Positions 9,553-22,500 are shown, counted from the first letter of the stretch. The stretch: 64,000 bases of DNA from Taxillus chinensis (GCA_023512835.1 CM042087.1:41234517-41298516); one strand, 5' to 3'. Made by a program: numbers and translations. The notes: generated by a model from the letters alone, not told the origin.

Positions 9553-10525
9553 CCAATTTTTCAACAAATTTTGAAGAAAATTTGCAAAACTGCTACATTT
9601 TTTTAAAAACTAAATCAAAATTTGTAGACAAAAAAAAGATTTATTGCTTCAACATAAAGTTTCACATTTTAATTTTATTTAAAATTAATAATAATTTCTA
9701 ATTTCAAGTCCAGGTTGGTCAATTCAAACCTGAAACACTAATTCAAGCTTCAAGGCTTACAAAATTTTCCATTTATAATTACGGATTACGGGTTCAGCCC
9801 CTACTTGTTCGAGCCCATCGAGGCTAGAGTTTATTCTCAAGTAGTCATATGGGGAGAGGCCAACATTTTAAACAAAAAGAAAGCACCCAAATAACACTTC
9901 ACAAGATGATACAATAGAGGCGGCAAAAATTCACAACGTTGACAACGTCCGCACCTCGATATGTTCAGAGAAAAATTCAAATGTCTACACTGGTGCTCAT
10001 GACATAGATAAATCAATGCACTTCTTAGTTAAACAACTATGTCCAAAGACATGGTCCGAGCACACCCAATCTGCTTCTTTTTCGGCATGCTGGTCCAGGG
10101 TGTCTCCCATTTCTACGGAGTAGTAGTAGTAGTAGAAGTAATGAATTTAGTTCGAACAGGCATTTTAGACGCTGCAACTCTAATGGCCTCTCTAGCTATA
10201 TTTTCTGTTACTCCACCCATTTCATAAAGGATTCGACCGGGTTTAACAACTGCTACAGAATATTCAGGGGATCCTTTTCCCGAACCCATTCGAGTTTCTG
10301 CTGGTTTTGCTGTAATTGGCTTATCTGGAAATATGCGCACCCATACTTTTCCACCCCGACGTGCACTTCGTGACATTGCTCGGCGTCCTGCTTCTATTTG
10401 CCTAGATGTGATCCACGCGGGTTCAAGTGCTTGAAGAGCATATTTTCCAAAACTAATACGGTTGCCTCCATAAGATATTCCCGTCATTCTTCCTCTATGT
10501 GGTTTACGGAATTTGGCATTTAAGC
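9553..10525 (-). repeat. right arm of ~0.95 kb imperfect inverted repeat
   Basis: Reverse-oriented homologue of 7966-8884. It includes the intact rpl16 frame and the same 3' flank (TTCAAACCTGAAACACTAAT, CCAACATTTTAAACAAAAAG as seen on the plus strand). Divergence is substantial, with many substitutions and small indels, so the duplication is not recent. Confidence 0.8.
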
Positions 10526-10574
10526 CTGAACAGGCTAAACAGATAAAGGATAATGCGTGGTTCATGGATGCCAT
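10113..10574 (-). CDS. rpl16: chloroplast-type ribosomal protein uL16 (rpl16-like), nuclear copy
   Basis: A 153-codon open frame. Residues 23 to about 146 match plastid uL16: [80 protein letters not shown] and [15 protein letters not shown]. uL16 is a large-subunit protein near the peptidyl-transferase centre. The first 18-20 residues ([17 protein letters not shown]) do not match the family. A polypyrimidine tract and TTCAG lie just before GLNAKFRK, so the true reading may begin at a splice acceptor there with an upstream transit-peptide exon that I could not join in phase. The C-terminus ends in a run of threonines from an ACT repeat. The open frame suggests function or recent decay. Its inverted partner at 7966-8355 is dead. 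Confidence 0.6.
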   Translation of the reverse strand: MASMNHALSFICLACSGLNAKFRKPHRGRMTGISYGGNRISFGKYALQALEPAWITSRQIEAGRRAMSRSARRGGKVWVRIFPDKPITAKPAETRMGSGKGSPEYSVAVVKPGRILYEMGGVTENIAREAIRVAASKMPVRTKFITSTTTTTP

Positions 10575-11271
10575 GGATGTAAGGGCAGGGTCAATTCCAC
10601 AGCACGAGGATTGTGGTATAGTATACTTAAAAATTTATCTGAAAGGAAACGTGAATCAGATATGTGCTGCAGAAAACAAAAGGCTAGTTATATCTTTCAA
10701 TCAATCATAATCCTAAAGCAATATAATTCAACAAGAAAATGACCACAACTTTGAATTTGATAACAACAAGGTGTATGTTGGTTTAGTTTATGCTTGAAAT
10801 ATAACCGTATGTTTTCTTAATTGTGTGTAAAATTTTGTCATATTATCATGTATTCAGGTTTATATTTATATAATAAAAAATGTTAAAATTAAAATACAAA
10901 AAACAACCTAATTGCCATCTAAGCAACACCCAAGAACAGTGCCCTCCGAGGAGTATTTACAGCATACTCGTGTCTTCTTCCCACTTATTTAGTCAAAAAT
11001 CACAGTACAGCAAAGATGAAACCTATGAATTGGGGTACCATACTGTTACGTGGTTGTTCCAGCTAAGGCATTCCAGGGACTTACCCTAAACAGCTATTCA
11101 GAGGTTTCCATCCCCATTGAATGAAAAATTTCTACCTTGGGTCTTTTTCTCATAACATAAACATGATATAGAAATCAAAGAACGTGCGATGCGATCCCAT
11201 GGAAATTAAAGAAATTTGATAATAACATAACCCATAAAAAATTATATATACAAACATATAGATCGATAAAC

Positions 11272-11484
11272 CTTTGCAATCAAGAACAGTGCAGTGGTGA
11301 TGTACGGCCGTTCGTTGTGGCTGGATCGTACAGGCGGCGGTGGAGCTCTATGCTTTATTTGGCGAGAGAGAGATGGGCATCGGATGGAGAGTGTGTGGGA
11401 GCAATGGATCTGGCAGTATATACATATGGATGGATGGATCGAGAGAGAGAGAGACAGAGTGAGAGGCGCAGGTTTCGGCCTCAT
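11272..11484 (-). other. possible first exon (GA-rich leader or transit-like sequence)
   Basis: On the minus strand an ATG at 11484 opens a 71-codon frame ending at a good donor (GCAAAG|GTTTAT, 11272). It has no acidic residue in its first 60 codons and is rich in S, L, R and P, so it could be an organelle transit sequence or simply a CT-rich leader. It lies 0.7 kb upstream of the rpl16-like frame on the same strand. The intron phases that I see (0 here, 1 needed there) do not match, so I do not join them. Confidence 0.2.
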
Positions 11485-11499
11485 CTACAACCCTATCTT

Positions 11500-12000
11500 C
11501 TTTTCTACCCGCTAGTTTTGTTTTTCTCTTTTAATTTAATTAATATTAATAGAGAAAAACATTGTACGGTGTGTGCACTCCGAGTCCGACTGGGTAACTG
11601 TTCAACTTTTTTAACGATCAGTAAGCGCCGGTGCACGTGTATGTAGAAGGCCTCATATTAATATTAGTATATTACTACTTGTTTAACTTTTTTTTAATAA
11701 ATATTGTTTTATTCAAAAACGTAAAAATATTACTTGTAAAAACAATTTTGTGAAAACTTACTACAAACACGTGTAACTTGTGTCCCACTCTATTGAGTTT
11801 TCCCCAAATTTAATTTAGGACCAAATAAAAATTGAATCCAAAGATTTAATATGAATTTGGTATTGAGTTTAAGTTTATGAGTATCTAACTCATGCACAAT
11901 TATAATTTAATTAAAAATTCAAAGAATTTAATCCTCATTCTGCCTCGAAAGAATATTTATTTTATTAATAATTACCGTATTAAATACTTTATATATAATT
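11500..12000. other. AT-rich intergenic sequence
   Basis: No gene, exon or terminal-repeat structure that I can support. Confidence 0.5.
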
Positions 12001-12325
12001 TTATGAGTTATTACTTTTAAAAGGCTCTCTGTTATCTACAAATAGAAAATTAAATAATATTATATTAATTTTTTTTACTTTCTATATATAAATAGTAAAA
12101 AAATATGTTCTTTAGTTGTAAAGAGTAATAAACTCACTCTTTATTTAATATTATATTTTTTTTTATTTTTTTAATTTTTAATTTTTATTCTATTCACATG
12201 TATTAATAAATATAGATTAAAATCTTAAATTAAAAATTTAAATATTATTTTAATCAAAATAAATATAAAATAGATAAAATTATTCTATAAATATAGAAAT
12301 AAAATAAAGAGCATCTTCGAGTAAT
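12000..12325 (-). mobile_element. MITE copy, same family as 60398-60748, reverse orientation
   Basis: The right end, read on the minus strand (ACTCGAAGATGCTCTTTATTTTATTTCTATATTT pattern), aligns with the start of the 60398 element. The left end (TTATCTACAAATAG...AATAATATTATATTAATTTTTTTTAC) aligns with that element's end. The terminal repeats are more degraded here and the target duplication is not clear. Confidence 0.45.
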
Positions 12326-13200
12326 TAAAATTTTTATATTTTATTTATAAACTTATAAAATTTCTTAGAATTTAATATTAAAAATATTATTTTACTTTAT
12401 GAAATATTATTTTGATATGTTATACTTTTTTTTTTGTTTTAAAAATATTTTATAAATTATTAATTAGAATGAGTGAATCAAATTTATTGAATTACTCTAA
12501 TTAAGGCAATTCAAAATTCAATTTGGCTAAATTTTAAATTAGTTGTTAGCTTCTTTGCATAATAAAAAAAGTCTCAACTTGGAACTGAAATTCAGAGGCT
12601 AACGTGTCAACATGTGAAGATAATATTTTTTAAGTTTTTCATATTAATTATCTACGGGTATGATTGTTGCACGTCAACATCCAGTTGCCAACCCGAATGA
12701 AATCATTCAGCAAAGTTTTGTTTCCCTTAAAAGAAAGTCACTCATAAAAACTTATGGACAAACATCTTATTTAAAAAAAATAATTACAAAATTTAATAGA
12801 TATCTTAAAATATAAAATGAACTGATGGTCGATCGGACAGAACTATTTAAATTTAATTCATTTGAATTACGAGCTTAAACGGGTTAATCCGTTTAACCCG
12901 TCATCCGTGCAGATCAAAACTAGGCGAACCCAAATCGGTCAGCGGATCCAACCCCAAACTCAGCCCTTGCCCGTGACAGCCCGTCTCTGTCTCCCCAACC
13001 CCAAGGCCCAAGTTAACATTTTAAATTTTTAACATTATATTATTGTGCATTACCCATTTACCCTTAGTCCCTTAGCCTAATATAATTCCCAATTTCCTAT
13101 CCCATATTCCCATATCATCACATCGAGACAGAGAGGCAGAGGCCAACCGCGCCGCCTATCTGCAAGGTGAAGGCGCAATGCAGACCGCAAGCTGAAGGCA
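12326..13200. other. AT-rich intergenic sequence grading into a GC-rich block
   Basis: 12870-12910 has a short inverted motif (ACGGGTTAATCCGTTTAACCCGT) of a kind seen at plant non-autonomous transposon ends. I could not find its partner with a target duplication. No gene was seen. Confidence 0.35.
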
Positions 13201-13220
13201 CAGCGCAGCGGCCAAGCCAC

Positions 13221-13335
13221 GCCGCCCGTCCGCCGATCTGTTCCCCGCGCCGCCCGTCCGCCGATCTGTTCCCTGCACCGCTCATCCGTCGATCAGCTCC
13301 CCGTGCCGCCCGTCCTCCGATCTGCTCCCCGCGCC
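13221..13335. repeat. 28-bp GC-rich minisatellite, about 4 copies
   Basis: The unit GCCGCCCGTCCGCCGATCTG followed by TTCCCCGC starts at 13221, 13249, about 13277 and 13305. The third copy is the most diverged. Translation on the minus strand gives GEQIGGRA-type repeats, but the frame has no other support as a gene. Confidence 0.75.
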
Positions 13336-13419
13336 GTTCTTCTGCGAATTGCTCCCGCAAGGCGAGAAAACCGAAGAACTGCTTCCAGCGTCGTGAGTTA
13401 ATTTTGTTTTTTTGCTAAA

Positions 13420-16400
13420 TTTGTTTTTTGTAACTGGAAATACTGGACGGGTGTGGTTTATGTATTTGGTTATCTGGTACACTGGCTTACCCACAATAAT
13501 TCACGGGTTTAATTGTTACTGGCTTACTGCTTAGACTAGTTTAATTGTTTACTGATATAATTGTTAAAAAAACGGATTGGTCCGCTGATCGGTTCGGTCC
13601 AGACGGTACCGGACCAATAAATTTCTGATCCATATAAACTGTGGGCCGGACTAATCGGACTGGTTTGTTTTACACTCTTACAAAAAATGATAGATTTAAA
13701 TTTGACCCTTTTCCAGTCCACCACATTTTAGTCGACCACCTTTATTGTCCCCCTTCCTTTTAGCGATTTTGGCTGAAATAACCCAAAAATATAGTTTCTC
13801 TGACCCCATACCCAAACTCCCCTAGAATGTTTTAGCATTAGTATCTCAACTTTAAACACATTAAAACTCAAAAATCCCTAGTTCAAACTCATTTGGGTTA
13901 TTCCACCCATATGAACTAAAATCCAAGAATTTGGAGTTAAGGAACATGTTAGTTTTTCCCTGGTGGTAATAAATAGGCTAATATAGATGAGGAGATTAAA
14001 TCCCTATCTTGAATTCAGTTGAACTTGGCTGAGATTAGGAATTCCTCTTATTGCCCCTTTGAAAGCATTAATACAGCTCCCTCCTCAAGAATGCTTGGTC
14101 AAAAAAATTAAGGTTCTTCATTCCCTTGTCCTCCTTATATATTTTATGTCATTCATTAATTAAAATATCATAAATACCCTCATAGGATCTTGACTCTAAA
14201 TCGAATTCAAATACTGTCAAAACGTTTTATTTGATGAGTATATTACCACTCAGATGTTTTGATCATTAAATAATAACTCATACACGAGGTCACCCAACGA
14301 TATTACAAAAATTCCAAAAATTGGCCTTTCGGGCCTCCAACTCTAAATCGTGCCCACTCATAGTCAAAAGTCTCTATTAAATGCATATGTCATTGTACTG
14401 ATATTCATATTCCTAAATGTTAAAATTTAATATAAATATAAATTTGAATTAATGGAGGGCTTTCTAGTATTTTATAAGAATAATGCTAGGTACAATCGGG
14501 GTTGAGTAATCTTTGGGTAACCATGACGACGTGATACCCTATCAATTCATCGGAGGGGGAGAGAAAAAAAGAAGAAGAAATCATAGCCGTCCAATTCCTC
14601 ACAGTTACGCAAAGATGTCGCGAGTCGGTTTCACAAATATTTATTCATTTTATAATGGTTTAAAATAAGAGTTTTAGTACAATTAGGAAATTTGGCATAA
14701 GGTGGTTATTTAATGTGCAAGAAATCAAAGTCAACGCCGACTATACCAACTGTCGTCGCCTCAACCCCCACGATGCTTCCAGGCTAACCTACTAGTGTCG
14801 AGCCCCAATAATGTAGCAGAACCGTTGTTGTCGTATCCATGTTGCTGCCTCGACAATGCCTCTGGTTGTACCCAGAGCGGCAGTTCCTTGCCGGTGTTGC
14901 GGCTGTCCACCTTGTCCCACCGTCTTCGGCGCGCAAGGAAGCCAGAAGAAGCCGGCTGGGTTTATGAGATTGGAGAACGACAGAGTCAGAAGCACCAAAG
15001 ACCCGACATTGGTTTGTCCTTGGATGTTCACGTTTCATGCTTTGATCTTAGTTCTCATGCATTGATAATTGCGTTTTTTTGTTTGTCTAGATCTTTGTTT
15101 AACTATGCATTTAGCTATGACTTGTGTCTTGTTTGATCATGCCCTTGCTTGAGTTTTTGATCCTAAGCTTTGGTTTATGGTTTCATGCGTGCTAGTCAGT
15201 CTCAATCTTCACTTATCTGAACACTCTTGTTTGCAAAATGGTTATAAACATCTGGGTTTTGACTTCAGATTAAAGGATCCATAGTTGCATGCCACTGGTA
15301 TTGTTTCTGGTCATTTGTGGCATGTAGTTTTGTTTTACAGTTAGTTCTAGTTCGTAGTTTCTGCACATTCATTTGCCAACCACGGTCTGTGTTGTCCACT
15401 GCAAAATATATTGTATAACATTCATGTTATCGGAGCACAGTTCTATCTAGATCCTTTGGATACAAGTAGGTATTAATTTCAACAGAGAACGCAAGAAAGA
15501 GTCGCAGATAATTATTTGTTTTAATGGTTATTAGTTTGTTTTTTGGTTTGCATGTCATTCCTCTTTCTTTTTTTCTTTAATGGTTATTTGTCTTTTTTGG
15601 TCTTAGTCGTTATACCAGTAGGTCTTAGTTTCTGTTCTTATTTTTTCTTTTCTGGTTTGTCACGTCATTTGTTTATTTGGGTGATACTGCAACGTTTTTT
15701 TTTTCGAACTTTTATTTTGCGGGGAGTAAATAGCTTACTTTACTTTGAATGTCATTTTGTAAATCTCTTTCCCTTCCCTCTGTGGTTGTAATAAGGTCGT
15801 TTGTGGCCTCTCTTTTTGTATTTTGTAAATAACGCACATAGCGAAAAAAAGAAAGAAAAAAAGAACATAAAAGAAATGAGTGAAAAAAAAGAATGAGATA
15901 AAAATGAAAAAAAAAAGAAAAGTAAAATAAAAAAGGGGAAGTGAAAAAAACGGGAGTTTTATTTTTTTTGTGGATGAGACCTGCACATACAACACTCAAA
16001 TTGTGCCCTTTTAAGATTTTGTTCAAAATTAAAATGTTTGTCTAAAAATGTTTTTTTTACAATGTTCTCTTAAAATTTCTTACACAAAAAAATCTTCAAA
16101 ATTAACAAAAAATGAATGTACTTTTAATAAAATATTAGAAGTTCCTTAGAATTTTTTTAGAACTTTATGTTTGTTTCATTTTAAAGGTTAATTTATAATT
16201 TTCTTAGGATTATTCTTTTAAATTTTACTTTTAATTCTTTTGAAAATGATTTTTAGGATGTAGCCCTTTTAGGATAATTGGATTTAATTTAGTATCAACA
16301 AATAATTTAGAAAAAAAAAGTATAGATTTTAAGACTTTAGAAAAATAAAAATAAGCTTAGTTTAGACGATCTAAAATCAAAATAAATGGCTAAAACAATT

Positions 16401-16660
16401 TATAAACTTTTCAACTCCTAAAATAGGTACCGAAATGGCGTTATGAGGGTGCTAGTTCTTAAACTCCTAAATCTAGCTCTAGCGATGTTGACTATTTTTT
16501 TAGGTGACTAATTTCATCTCAAAAATAGTTGGTGGTGATTCTGTTTTTTTTATTACCATTCAGGTGAAGGATGAGAGAATCGCATCTTCGAAAGCACGGT
16601 TTTTTTCGGATGAAATCCGGTGATGACAAGTTACATATAACTTGAGATGCGACGAGTTGG
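13420..16660. other. intergenic, repeat-like, no supported gene
   Basis: GC-richer patches (14740-15010) give overlapping short frames on both strands, the usual sign of non-coding GC-rich sequence. 15840-15950 is a purine-rich run. 14490-14530 (AATGCTAGGTACA...) resembles the end of a plant Mutator-like or MITE element, but no inverted partner was found. Confidence 0.4.
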
Positions 16661-19380
16661 CCACGATCATAATGTTCGTGACTGCGACACGACGATGTTT
16701 GCGATTGTGACTTGGAGTAGTCGTGTTCCTGGCGCCGAGTCTCTTGGAGTTACGGGTGTGACACTAATTATAGGTTGTAGGTTGCTGCACCCATGCCATT
16801 TGTTTTGGACAAAATAATGAGCCACATTCATTCCAGATGGCGCCACAACTATTGACAAAGGGGGCTGCATTTTTTCCTTGTTCTTTCTTTTCAACTTTGA
16901 AAAGTACAGCCATCATTCTTGACAAGGAAGACATTGAAAATTATAGATATGGAGGCATAAGAGAATCTTGAAGAAGAAGATCTTTTGAATTGAAGTAGAA
17001 TGTGCCATCATTATATTGAGTGATTTGTTGAAGATTAGAGTTGGAGGTGGTAGTGGAGGAACTGCACTCCGTCTAGTAACCATTCTTGGGGGAGATTGAC
17101 ATTTTCCCATTGGATTGTTTTTTGAATAATAATATTAGATTTTGAAAAATCAGTTTGAAGAAAAAAGATTTATCCTTTTTTACTTTGTAATCGATGTTTA
17201 GTTGTAAATGCATAAATCATGGTTTTATAATGAATTTTAAATATTAAGGTGATAGTTATAGATCGTTTAAGCATTTTGTAATTGTGGGTTTTTATTTGAA
17301 AAGTAAGAGATTTTACAACATATTTATCATTTATAGAAAGAGTAAGGTTTGAATAACAATCAAAGAGAATGATCTACTACATAAGCTAAATTTAACTGAG
17401 CTTAAAAGGAAATCATCAAAATTTGTAAACAAGAACACAAAGAATGAACATATTTAAACTTTCATTTGTGAGTGGTTTGATACCTATTTGAATTAAACCA
17501 TTATGTATGTATTTGAGGTTCTTTGAAATATGGTGGTGGATAAATTTGGGAGAGAGAATCTGAATAGATTCAAAAGGTTTTGTTATTTGGATATCATGTT
17601 TCTCTGTTTTAATTGTAAAATCATATTTAAAACAAGAGAAAAGAGATTGTTTATAAATTTGAACCTCATGAACTTTTGGAAATTTTCAATTATCAATATA
17701 TATTTTAAACTTTTCCATAATGTTTTCTTTTGAATTAATAGGAAAGGAGGAAAAAGACGGGTGAGATGGGGACTCCATGGAAAGGGAAAAACTAAAGGAA
17801 AAAGAAAGGTCAGGACAATAAAAATAATAACGAAAAAAATTTACAATAACTAACTAGAGTGATAATAAAAGTCACGATGAGAATGGAATGAGGTAGTAGC
17901 TATTGGAGATGGTGAGCGTCGATGGTTAGGATAGGAAGTTAGAGCACTTCGTTAGCTTAACTCATATTACTGTCCTAACACGCCTATCTGTCTACTTCAA
18001 TAGAAACTTACTTTCTTGAATTTGCTGCTTATCTTATGACACTTGCAATTAACAAACTCTGATACCAAATTATATATATATATATATATATTTATAATGT
18101 TGTGTAATTGTCTTTACCACAACCGCAAACAAAACTACTGTTGTAGACACTATTTTAAACAAACAATAACCGTTTTAAAAAGTCATTGGAAAACATTAAA
18201 AAAAGGTGGCGGTTCACTTACTAGTTTACTTTAAATGTGTTACATGCAGTTTGAACCATTTTACAAGGACGTGGGGTGACATAGTCTCCACGAGAACGTG
18301 TGAAATGTTTGACTAGTCTTGTAGCACATCCTACATGAGAGCAAAAATTACCCTTATTTTAAGCATACCTCTGCTCCTATAAATAGAAGATTAAAATTTG
18401 GTGCAAGGGATCTAATTTAGAAGAATAAAAAGTATTTCCGGCTTATCTTGTTCTTCCCTTTATCTTGTTTTGGCTTCAGGAATTCAACCACATTGGATCC
18501 CAAAAAATCTTATATGTGAAATCTACCGATTGTACCATACATTGCATACCAAATTCTCTATCCTAAAAAATTTGGAAAAAAAGTTGTCAACTGCTTCAGA
18601 TAAATGGTCATTATACTCTTACTGGGGCTGGCTTTTATTATTTATTATTATTATTTTGCATACAAGGCTTACAAGCAACTTAATCAATTTCACACAAAGC
18701 TATAAATAAATCAAACGTTCATAAACAAACTTGCTTTCAATTTGATAAAAGAATTGTTTATATTTATTTACTAAGAAATAGTACCGTTCGCGAACAATTC
18801 GCAAATATCATTGTTATATTCCTGAATATATTTGCAAACGTTCACAAATAAGTATTGACAAACAGTTTAAAAATATCATTCGTATTCATAAAAATAATTA
18901 AATATAAATATATATTTTTATATTTATTTTATTATTATTACTATTATTATAATATTTTCATAAACTACATATAATAATTATTTAAACATATTAAACAAAA
19001 ATAATATAACCTAACAATTAATTAATTATACTTTTTTTAATAAGTTTACTATATAAATTTTTTTTGCAAATTTTTATAATTTTATAATTGTATTCGTAAA
19101 AATTCATGAACAGAATAACGATCACAAACAGTTCACAAATATTATAGTTTAAGGCTCCTATTCAGTTTGATTCATTAATAAATAGTAATAAACACATTAA
19201 AACACTTTACTACCCGACTCAACTTGGTTTGTTTATAACCCTAATTCCACAATCCACCTATTGTAAATATTCAACTGGAGAGTTCCATAATAAAAGAAAG
19301 TATGCCACTCCTTTTCCCTTCTTAAGGGCACAACCTCACAAGGGTTAAAATGCTCATTCCATCTCATTGAGTTACCTTTA
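16660..19380. other. AT-rich intergenic region with retroelement hints
   Basis: No gene supported. A primer-binding-like motif lies at 18057-18067. 18720-19160 has repeated TTCACAAAT/TTCGCAAAT blocks typical of a decayed plant repeat. Confidence 0.4.
18057..18067 (-). other. initiator tRNA-Met primer-binding-like motif
   Basis: On the minus strand the sequence reads TGGTATCAGAG, the complement of the initiator tRNA-Met 3' end used as primer by many plant LTR retrotransposons. A 5' LTR should end just to its right, but an (AT)n tract lies there and no LTR end is visible. Best read as a relic. Confidence 0.35.
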
Positions 19381-19518
19381 CGCTTGGTAATGGCACATGA
19401 ACTAAACAACCAGAGAACTCAAAAGCCTGTTCTATCAGCTTATTACATGAAAATCAAATTGCTAGGAGCCATCCTTCCGAAATACAACCCAAGTTTATGC
19501 AACAGAGCAAAACGACAG

Positions 19519-22500
19519 TTACTTCTTACGTTTGGTTGCTTGCTTTCCTTGGCCCTTTTTAGGTGCCCCTTTACCACGGCGCTTCAGACTTTCAACTTTG
19601 TTCAGACGCCTAACAAGATTAAAGGCTTGGTTAATAAACAAATTAATCTTACTGTCAACACTTCTACCATATACAGTGATCACACAGCCAGCTACTAATG
19701 CATAAGCAGTAAATAAGAAGAATTTAATATCATCATGAATCCTCATTGCTACAAATGGTTTGACAGGCATGAGAGTCATGTAACTAAATGCATAAACGTT
19801 TATAGACAAACTACTTGGGTTTTATCTTACAGGAGTATTATGCAGGCAAGTTCAAAGCTACTTGACAAAACACACCTAGAAGAGGTGATGAATGGTGCGA
19901 TAATGAAATCTTTCTAACCATCTAAAAGAACACAGAAAGGAAATCCAATGAATATCCATTTCTTTGATAAGGTTAGACTTTATTTGCCGCTACAATTGAG
20001 AAGTGCATATCAAACTGCCTAGTGCCTATACTACATATTGGTAAATGGGAATTCAAAGATACATTTCATCAACTAACATATTTTATCGTGTTGGAACTTA
20101 TTACAGAACAGAAACCAAAAAGGTATTTTTTTTCTTGAACTCGTCTGGTAGATGAAATCTCACATTCTGCCCTGTTTCATATGCACATGCACTATGAAGA
20201 ATGTAAGTTTTCTATAGACTATTCTAAAAACTATCTGTCTATACAATTAACACTTTTTTTATAAGTAGCAATTAACACTGTTATCATCTATAAACATAAA
20301 ACAACAGTAAAAACTTGAAAGAATTTTATTAGAAATCAAATGTTTCTTCTTACAAAGTAAGTTTGCCACCAATAGAAAGATATAACTGCTTCCAACCAGC
20401 CAAACGACGCCCCAAAGAAGCAATCATCAGGGCCCAAATAGCAGAGGATTTGAACCGAGCGCCTAGTGAAAGACCCCAATAAGTCAAAGGTAAAGTGGAG
20501 AGCCTGCAGCCAAGGATCCCCACCAACATCGCCGCCCCAGGGACCTCGCTCACCAGAAACGAGACATATTTACCCAAATTAATCCTCAACCCAGATGCAG
20601 CCTCAAACCACACCAAAACAGCCCATAAGTGGAACTACATAAGATAAGAGTGTCGTCTGCAAAGAGTAAGTGAGAGATAATCATGGGACCATACTCTACA
20701 ATGCCAACCGAGAAACCTGAGAGCAGACCACATGCCAACACCCGATCAAGTAAGTGGCTAAAAGCCCCCATCACAATAACAAACAAGGGAGAGAGAGGGC
20801 CCCCTTGCTGAAGCCCGCAAGAACTAGAAAAGAAACCACCCGAACAGCCATTTACCAACATGGAGCTAAAAGCACAACATTACCAAACTAATTGCTGTTT
20901 CAATGGTGCCATGAAACTTTAAAGTTCTATAGAAGTGTATGACAAATAAATTACACTAATTAAATTGCAATAGCAAATGCACTCCAGTCGCATTTTGTAG
21001 AAATATATTGACATCAATCCTTTCCCTTTTATCATTTTTACTTTTAATTGGTGCCAATGATGCAATATACAAACATTTTCTCAAACCTCCGCTATCCAAG
21101 AAATTGCTTCAAAAGGTTTACTGTAATGTTAGACATACCATCGTTCGAAAATACGGGCTGAGGCGGCACCTTGAGGCGCCGCCTCGCCCGCCTCAGCGTC
21201 AACCCAAATGGAGGCGCCGCGTCAGATCCCGCCTCCGCCGACATCGGCCTCGTACGGGCGAGGCGGACTGAGGCGGCCCGTATCGCCGCCTCAACCCGTA
21301 CAAGGTGCGAGGCGCCCGCGACACAGCGACTTCGAGGATATAAATTGGGTAAAAAAAAACGTTGCGCTAACCTAATATAGCCTCCAGCGTCGTCGTCGTC
21401 CTCTGCTGTGTCGAAGGGAAGTCGATCGGTCGTCGTCGTCATCCTCTGCCGTCGAAGGGATGTCGATCTGTCGGCATCGTCAGTAGCAGCGTCGTCGTCC
21501 GTCAACGATCGTCCCAGCATCGTCGTCCCAGTCGTGATCGTCGTACAGCGTCACCATGCATCCAGCTTCCAGCGTGATCGTGCATCCAGCGTCCAGCATC
21601 AGTGAGGTAAGCTAATTAATTTTAACTCACGATATTATTTATGTATTTTGATTAATAGTTAATTAATTAATTTAATTCATAATTTTAAATTATAATTATA
21701 TTTATTATTTATTTAAGTTATTGAATTTTTATGCCTGATGTATAACTAGACTTAAATTTAGATTTTAATGAGTGTGAGACTTCATTTCATATTTGTAATA
21801 TGATTTTATTATTTTAAAACTAAATTTGCTTATTTAATTTTATATATTTTGTATATATTTAAAAAAAATTGTCATCGGTGATTGAGGTGCCCGCCTCGAG
21901 GCGCCCGCCTCGCCGTACAGCATCGAGTCCGTACCATACCGCGTTCCGTATTTTTGAACCTTGAGACATACTAAAGCGGCCCACACTTGGGGTAAACCTA
22001 CAATTATTTGGTACATCAAGAAATTATCTCCTATCAAAATTATTACTTAGAAACAATAAATGATGAAAGTAATATATATTCTTATTAACTAAATTCCCTT
22101 ACAAGTCACACACAAAATGAACCTCATGTATATAATAAAGTTGACTCTTGGTAGAAACAAAAAAAAATATTTAGATTTGTGAGGAAGTTGCTAGTATCTA
22201 TGGCTCAAAATACCAACATACAATACAACAGAAGCCCAAACAAGCATCTCAATAAGCAGAGCCAAATAGACGAACAGTAGGCAGGCAAGCATGCATGATA
22301 TAAGTACACAAATGAGGATGAGAGAATAGATTGTTTACTCTTTCTCCTTCAGAGCTTTCATGCGAGGGTCATAGTCATTCACGTTAGTCTCGTACCACGA
22401 AGCAACTTTTTCATTAATGAGCTTCTTTTGAAGTATCTTGGTACGTGACCCTTTGGGGTTCAGCACACGGTCAAATATCTCAGCCCCCACCTCATCCCTC

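Noticed and set aside
11272..11484. Joining this exon-like block to the rpl16 frame at 10113-10525
   Set aside because: The donor leaves phase 0 while the acceptor needs phase 1, giving a stop when joined.
14795..15136. 113-codon frame as a gene
   Set aside because: Three other frames are open over the same GC-rich patch, and there is no recognisable domain.
18057..18067. Complete LTR retrotransposon around the tRNA-Met primer motif
   Set aside because: No LTR end next to the motif and no coding domain within several kilobases.
21092..21520. 142-codon frame (minus) and its plus-strand shadows
   Set aside because: It lies across the end and GC-rich part of the hAT element; composition alone explains the open frames.
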